Assembly (NCBI GenBank): GCA_030426765.1
Contig: JAUHXV010000014.1
Coordinates: 1 to 59,627 of the forward strand
Direction: 5' to 3'
DNA: 59,627 nt
DNA from: Bacteroidia bacterium
GTDB taxonomy: Bacteria > Bacteroidota > Bacteroidia > Chitinophagales > Saprospiraceae
The position numbers and the translations under genes were made by a program. This document shows, in pieces, positions 54,956 through 59,627 of the stretch (position 1 is its first letter; every line of letters begins with the position of its first letter). The notes beneath the pieces are model-generated. The model was not told the DNA's origin. It did no database searches and was given only the letters and a program-made list of their open reading frames with translations.

Positions 54956-57900
54956 ATGAAAACTTCTACCACCCTTTTTCAAACTCTTATCGGAAGACAA
55001 ACAGCAACTCTAATTTCAGCGTTGCTTTTTCTGTTTTTATCTACCTCTGTTTTTGGACAGATTACACAGGTGGGATCTGCCACTACTGCTGATGAAAGTA
55101 GTGATCAAATCACCATCGCAAAACCGACTGGAATTCAGGTTGGCGATGTGATGTTGGCAGTAATCATTCAACATGATGACGGAGGAGGAAATGATATAGA
55201 TGAAGAGATAACCTTCCCTGCCGGTTGGGCTGTAATTGACGGAAGAGAGTTTAGTACAGGCGATAACCCAGAATATTGGGGAACCATCTTGTATAAAGTT
55301 GCAGTTGCCTCCGACCTTTCTGCAACAGACTATACGTTTACCATTGATAACGATTCTGGTGCAGACAACGGTATAGGCGGAATTGTTGCGTTCCGAGGTG
55401 TGGATGTCACAGGTGGTGTGACCCATACGGGAGCAGCAGGTGGTCCATTTGATGGCGATCCTGGTATTTTAAATGGAATTGCCACCGATAATACCTTGAC
55501 CGCTGCAGGCATCACTACCACAATAGATGGCTCAGCTATTGTTATGTTCGGTGTGATGCAGGATAATGACAATGATGATATCACAAATTGGACGACTGCA
55601 AATGCAGGGGCTTTGACGGAGATTCTCGAAGATGAAAATAACCAGGGTGATGATATGACAATAGGCGCTGCCTGGAGAATTATGGCTACTGCAGGTGCGA
55701 CAGGAACTGGATCAGCAAGTTTGGCAAACAGTAACCTCAATGCTTCAATTCTTATTGCTCTTGCGGCGAATTGCGTTCCAGAAATAGGTGAAATATCAGG
55801 GGCCTATGCCTTGTGTGGCGAAACGATGGAAATAGAATATAGTGTCGAAAACGTGACAGATGTAACCTATACTTGGTCATTCTCACCTGGCGATCCAGGG
55901 TGGTCCATCAACTCCGGTCAGGGGACAAGTTCTGTGCTGATCGATGCCGGTACTGATTTCCCGCAGACATTAATCGTTACAGCCACCTATCCAGGTTGTG
56001 GTAGTGAAAGAGTTGATTCAATCGTAATACTGGAGGATGCCTTTGACATCACCTTCTGTACAGATTGTAATACTGATTGTAGTACAGAGATTTTGGATAA
56101 TCCGGATCTGACGGGTTCATGTGCTGATTTGAAAGTGGTGCTGATCCTCGATGAGTCTGGTTCGATTGTATCACCGACTGACTATTCGCAGGATGTGGAG
56201 GACGGTGTACTTGAGTTTATCAGTGCCCTCAGTTGTACGGGTATCCAATTGAATGTGATTGAGTTTAATCCATCTGCGCGATATGTACTCGATACGTCCT
56301 CTACATTTTACCATCCGGTGGATAATGTATTGGAGACGGCTATGGATAACTACTTTAACAACGTAGATAATTCGCTGCTATTAAATAATGCAGATTATGG
56401 CCCAACAGGAAATACCAACTGGCAGGCCGCCTACCTTGCGGTGGACTGGCTTCCTGAAATTCCGGATCTGGTGATCTTCTTTACAGATGGTGTGCCGACA
56501 GCAAGTTATGGCGTTAACCAGGCATCTTACCCACCTTCCTTCTTTGGAACCAGTGGTACTACATGTACAGGTATCGCACCCCGGGAATATGTGAATCCGG
56601 GTCTAATTGCCAACAAACTAAAATGTGCCGGTACACACCTATTTGCTGCCGGTGTTGGAGGTGTTGTAGGCAACGAAGACACCTTATCTTATCTGTCAGG
56701 AAGAGTCCAGTATGTCAATGGATTTAATGATATCACCAATTCTGATTATTCAATTGGTGATTTTGAAGATCTGGCCCAGGAACTTGTAACATTCGTGTCT
56801 ACCCTGTGTCCCTTTGATAGTGAGGCCAACTCACAGGACGTATGTCCCGGTGGAACAGAAGGTAGTATTACGATTGATGTGCCAAGTGAGTTGTTCCCAT
56901 ATGATTATGAATATTTTGATGCTGATACCGATATGTCCCTGGGATCTGGAACCGGTATTAATACATCACCCCTCGTGATTTCCGGGCTAGGAGTAGGTAA
57001 CTACAATGTGGAAATTTTAGTGACAGTCCCCGGTTCAGGCTGTACGCGTACGGAGACTTTCGGCCCGCTGGCCATCACAGAAGGTGCGGTAGAAGTTGAA
57101 GCCTCAGTGACCGTCAACACACAACCCACTTGTGAAGATCCCACAGGAGGGTCGGCTACCCTCAATATCACCGCAGGGGAGGCACCTTATAATATTACAT
57201 TAAAGAAAGGTGGCGTCACCCAGCCAGGATTCCCGATTGCGGGGTATATGTCTAATATGTATACTGCCACCGGGCTGGATTTCGGTTCATACACGTTTGA
57301 GGTGTTTGATGTCAATAACTGTAATGTAGAGATTGTGGCGTTTATGATTGACGAGCCGATGGGATGTTGTCCTGAGACTTGTACCATCACAGGTGGACCT
57401 GGAGGAGATGTTTGTCCCGAGAGTACCCAAAACTTTGGAGTAACAGCGGACGATTGCACCACGCCTACGTATAGTTGGGCGATTATAAATAATAACACAG
57501 GTGCCTCTATTGTAGGTTCGTCCACAAGTTCAACTGTTGAAGTTAATGCAGGAACAAGTTGTGGTACCTATGAAATTCAGAGCACACTTACATGCTCAGG
57601 ATGCCCTGCTATTATATGTACCGAGGTGGTGACTGTTTCTGATGCTGTTGACCCAACACTGACCTGTCCTTCCGCATTGAATGCCGTTTGTAGTCTGAGT
57701 GAACAACCGGCTTATGCAGATTATACCGAGTTTACAAGTGCTGGAGGAAGTGCATCGGATAACTGTGGTATAGATGAAGCAAGCTTTATGTTGCTCAGTG
57801 AGGTGACAGATAACAATCTCTGTCCGGAAGTCGTGACGCGTACCTATCAGATTAGTGACCTGTGTGGAAATACAGCGACTTGTACGCAAACGGTCACGGT

Positions 57901-59627
57901 CAATGATGTCACACCACCAACCTTTGTTTGCCCAGGTCCACTTGCAGCCCAATGCAGTGCTTCAGAACACCCGGTATATCCGGATCTCGCCGCTTTCCAG
58001 GCAGCAGGAGGAACAGCTTCTGACAACTGCGGTGTGGATGCTTTTTCATTCCTTTTATTGAGCGAGGTATCGAATAACGGTTCATGTCCGGAAGTTGTCA
58101 CACGTACTTATCAGATAAGCGACTTGTGTGGTAATACTTCGACGTGTACGCAAACCATCACAATCGAGGATACAACTGATCCAGTGATTACGTGCTCTGA
58201 CGACCTCGTCATGGATTGTGTGGATGGCGCAGACTACGTATCACAAATAGAAACATGGATAAACACATTCAGTGCTTCGGACAACTGTGATATCGATGTA
58301 GATATTTCCACAGACTGGAATGGATCTGATGTCCCGGTATTGAGCTGTGACCAGTCGATAGGTCTGACCATTACGTTTACTGCGACCGATGATTGCGGAA
58401 ACACAGCAACCTGTGAGCGTACAGCCTATATTGATGATATGACCAATCCATCCATCACCTGTTCTGATGATCTCGTGATGGATTGTGTGGATGGTGCAGA
58501 CTACGTCAGCCAGATCCAGACCTGGATCAATACCTTCAGCGCATCCGATGATTGCGATACTGATGTGGCGATCACAACAGATTGGAATGGCAGCGATGTG
58601 CCCTCATTAAGCTGTGATCAATCTTCAGGATTGACGATTACATTTACAGCTACGGACGATTGTGGCAATACAGCCACATGCGTCAGAACAGCATATATTG
58701 ATGATATGACAGCTCCTGCTCTGACCTGTTCAGATGACCTCGTCATGGAGTGTGTGGCCGGAGCAGATTATGCTGCGCAGATCCAGGCCTGGATTAATAC
58801 GTTTAGTGCAACAGACGACTGTGATACAGATGTTGCAATCACCACAGACTGGAACGGAACAGACGAGCCAACCCTGAGCTGTGACCTTTCTTCAGGTTTG
58901 GTGATCACCTTTACCGCGACCGATGATTGCGGAAACACAGCAACCTGCGAACGTACAGCCTATATTGATGATACAGTCGATCCGACCATCACGTGCTCTG
59001 ATGATCTTGTGATGGAGTGTGTGGATGGTGCTGATTATGTCACACAAATTGAGACATGGATAAGTACATTCACGGCTTCTGACAACTGTGACATATTAGT
59101 TGCCATTACGACAGACTGGAATGGTAGCGATGTGCCATCCTTAAGTTGTGACTTGTCTGCCGGCCTGACCATAACCTTTACGGCTACGGATGATTGTGGT
59201 AATACCGCGACATGTGAGCGTACGGTATACATAGATGATACAATGAATCCAACGATCGTTTGTGCTGATGATCTGGTGATGGAGTGTGTGAGCGGATCAG
59301 ATTATATCACCCAAATAGAAACCTGGATCAGCACATTTAGTGCATCCGATGATTGTGATACAGACGTTGCGATCACGACGGACTGGAATGGTAGCGATGT
59401 GCCATCCTTAAGTTGTGACTTGTCTGCTGGCCTGACCATAACCTTTACGGCTACGGATGATTGTGGCAATACCGCGACATGTGAGCGTACGGTATACATA
59501 GATGATACAATGAATCCAACGATCGTTTGTGCTGATGATCTGGTGATGGAGTGTGTGAGCGGATCCGATTATGTAGCCCAGATTACAACGTGGATAGGCA
59601 CATTCAGTGCAACGGATGGCTGTGATT
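54956..59627 (+). CDS. Giant secreted vWA-domain and HYR-repeat protein (3' end outside window)
   Basis: Open from ATG 54956 to the window end, about 1557 codons. The start is chosen because a signal peptide follows (hydrophobic LISALLFLFLSTSVFGQ); the frame is also open back to ATG 54770, adding 62 mostly polar residues. Order: beta-rich N-terminal domain (about 20-270), PKD-like segment, a von Willebrand A domain (about 395-620) with MIDAS motif DESGS and FFTDGVP, SprB-type repeats, two HYR-like modules (about 900-1080), then five full 89-aa HYR units and part of a sixth with ITCSDDLVM.C, DWNGSDVP and TATDDCGNTATC. Probably a T9SS-exported adhesin or gliding-type surface protein; the sorting domain is outside the window. 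Confidence 0.88.
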   Translation, partial: MKTSTTLFQTLIGRQTATLISALLFLFLSTSVFGQITQVGSATTADESSDQITIAKPTGIQVGDVMLAVIIQHDDGGGNDIDEEITFPAGWAVIDGREFSTGDNPEYWGTILYKVAVASDLSATDYTFTIDNDSGADNGIGGIVAFRGVDVTGGVTHTGAAGGPFDGDPGILNGIATDNTLTAAGITTTIDGSAIVMFGVMQDNDNDDITNWTTANAGALTEILEDENNQGDDMTIGAAWRIMATAGATGTGSASLANSNLNASILIALAANCVPEIGEISGAYALCGETMEIEYSVENVTDVTYTWSFSPGDPGWSINSGQGTSSVLIDAGTDFPQTLIVTATYPGCGSERVDSIVILEDAFDITFCTDCNTDCSTEILDNPDLTGSCADLKVVLILDESGSIVSPTDYSQDVEDGVLEFISALSCTGIQLNVIEFNPSARYVLDTSSTFYHPVDNVLETAMDNYFNNVDNSLLLNNADYGPTGNTNWQAAYLAVDWLPEIPDLVIFFTDGVPTASYGVNQASYPPSFFGTSGTTCTGIAPREYVNPGLIANKLKCAGTHLFAAGVGGVVGNEDTLSYLSGRVQYVNGFNDITNSDYSIGDFEDLAQELVTFVSTLCPFDSEANSQDVCPGGTEGSITIDVPSELFPYDYEYFDADTDMSLGSGTGINTSPLVISGLGVGNYNVEILVTVPGSGCTRTETFGPLAITEGAVEVEASVTVNTQPTCEDPTGGSATLNITAGEAPYNITLKKGGVTQPGFPIAGYMSNMYTATGLDFGSYTFEVFDVNNCNVEIVAFMIDEPMGCCPETCTITGGPGGDVCPESTQNFGVTADDCTTPTYSWAIINNNTGASIVGSSTSSTVEVNAGTSCGTYEIQSTLTCSGCPAIICTEVVTVSDAVDPTLTCPSALNAVCSLSEQPAYADYTEFTSAGGSASDNCGIDEASFMLLSEVTDNNLCPEVVTRTYQISDLCGNTATCTQTVTVNDVTPPTFVCPGPLAAQCSASEHPVYPDLAAFQAAGGTASDNCGVDAFSFLLLSEVSNNGSCPEVVTRTYQISDLCGNTSTCTQTITIEDTTDPVITCSDDLVMDCVDGADYVSQIETWINTFSASDNCDIDVDISTDWNGSDVPVLSCDQSIGLTITFTATDDCGNTATCERTAYIDDMTNPSITCSDDLVMDCVDGADYVSQIQTWINTFSASDDCDTDVAITTDWNGSDVPSLSCDQSSGLTITFTATDDCGNTATCVRTAYIDDMTAPALTCSDDLVMECVAGADYAAQIQAWINTFSATDDCDTDVAITTDWNGTDEPTLSCDLSSGLVITFTATDDCGNTATCERTAYIDDTVDPTITCSDDLVMECVDGADYVTQIETWISTFTASDNCDILVAITTDWNGSDVPSLSCDLSAGLTITFTATDDCGNTATCERTVYIDDTMNPTIVCADDLVMECVSGSDYITQIETWISTFSASDDCDTDVAITTDWNGSDVPSLSCDLSAGLTITFTATDDCGNTATCERTVYIDDTMNPTIVCADDLVMECVSGSDYVAQITTWIGTFSATDGCD
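58193..59627 (+). repeat. 267-bp coding tandem repeat (HYR modules)
   Basis: Units start at 58193, 58460, 58727, 58994, 59261 and 59528 (partial), an exact 267-bp period (89 codons). The 58994 and 59261 units are nearly identical at the DNA level over long stretches, indicating recent duplication or gene conversion. Confidence 0.92.

Overview
The window looks like a chromosome segment of a Bacteroidota bacterium, most likely of the Saprospiria/Lewinella type. The grounds are a T9SS C-terminal sorting domain, giant secreted HYR-repeat proteins, a TonB receptor next to a PorV/PorQ-like protein, a GxxExxY protein, a CarB without its regulatory domain, no Shine-Dalgarno sequences, and many TAnnTTTG (-7) promoter motifs. 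Taxonomy is inferred from gene content; there is no rRNA in the window. Both ends cut through giant secreted-protein genes.

Layout. 1-4156 (minus): a truncated HYR-type surface protein and a secreted PQQ-type sugar dehydrogenase. 4462-12851 (plus): the most interesting locus, three overlapping genes. They encode a 1703-aa Ser/Thr kinase-ATPase-TPR-GAF-adenylate cyclase signalling protein, a lipoxygenase with every iron ligand in place, and a membrane-anchored catalase-related haem protein of the kind that converts fatty-acid hydroperoxides. This reads as a sensor-controlled bacterial oxylipin system. 13500-16800: ComM, a REP-associated tyrosine transposase (RAYT), and REP/tandem arrays. 16800-25100: a DUF2807 lipoprotein, ferredoxin, a NatAB-type ABC exporter, small membrane proteins, a YkoF-like protein and a TlpA-like thioredoxin protein. 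25138-31810: a thioredoxin/MsrA-like fusion, a second DnaE-type polymerase, a periplasmic solute-binding protein and a GxxExxY protein. 32285-40009: housekeeping block rplM-rpsI-rpsB-tsf-pyrH, a small secreted protein, a 2-hydroxyacid dehydrogenase and carB. 40460-49439: TonB receptor, 1373-aa secreted protein and PorV/PorQ-like protein, closed by a strong terminator. 49653-53710: greA, HIT protein, tRNA-Phe, a degenerate MtfA-like protein and a SnoaL-like protein. 54956-59627: start of a giant vWA/HYR protein with near-identical 267-bp repeats.

The intergenic DNA is itself unusual. It is packed with 7-bp and 8-bp degenerate tandem repeats, several families of REP-like palindromes, and three tandem arrays (periods 98, 203 and 223 bp) whose units include the 3' end of the adjacent gene (comM, the RAYT, GxxExxY). 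Several genes have a TAnnTTTG element 4-8 nt before the ATG, suggesting leaderless or nearly leaderless mRNAs.
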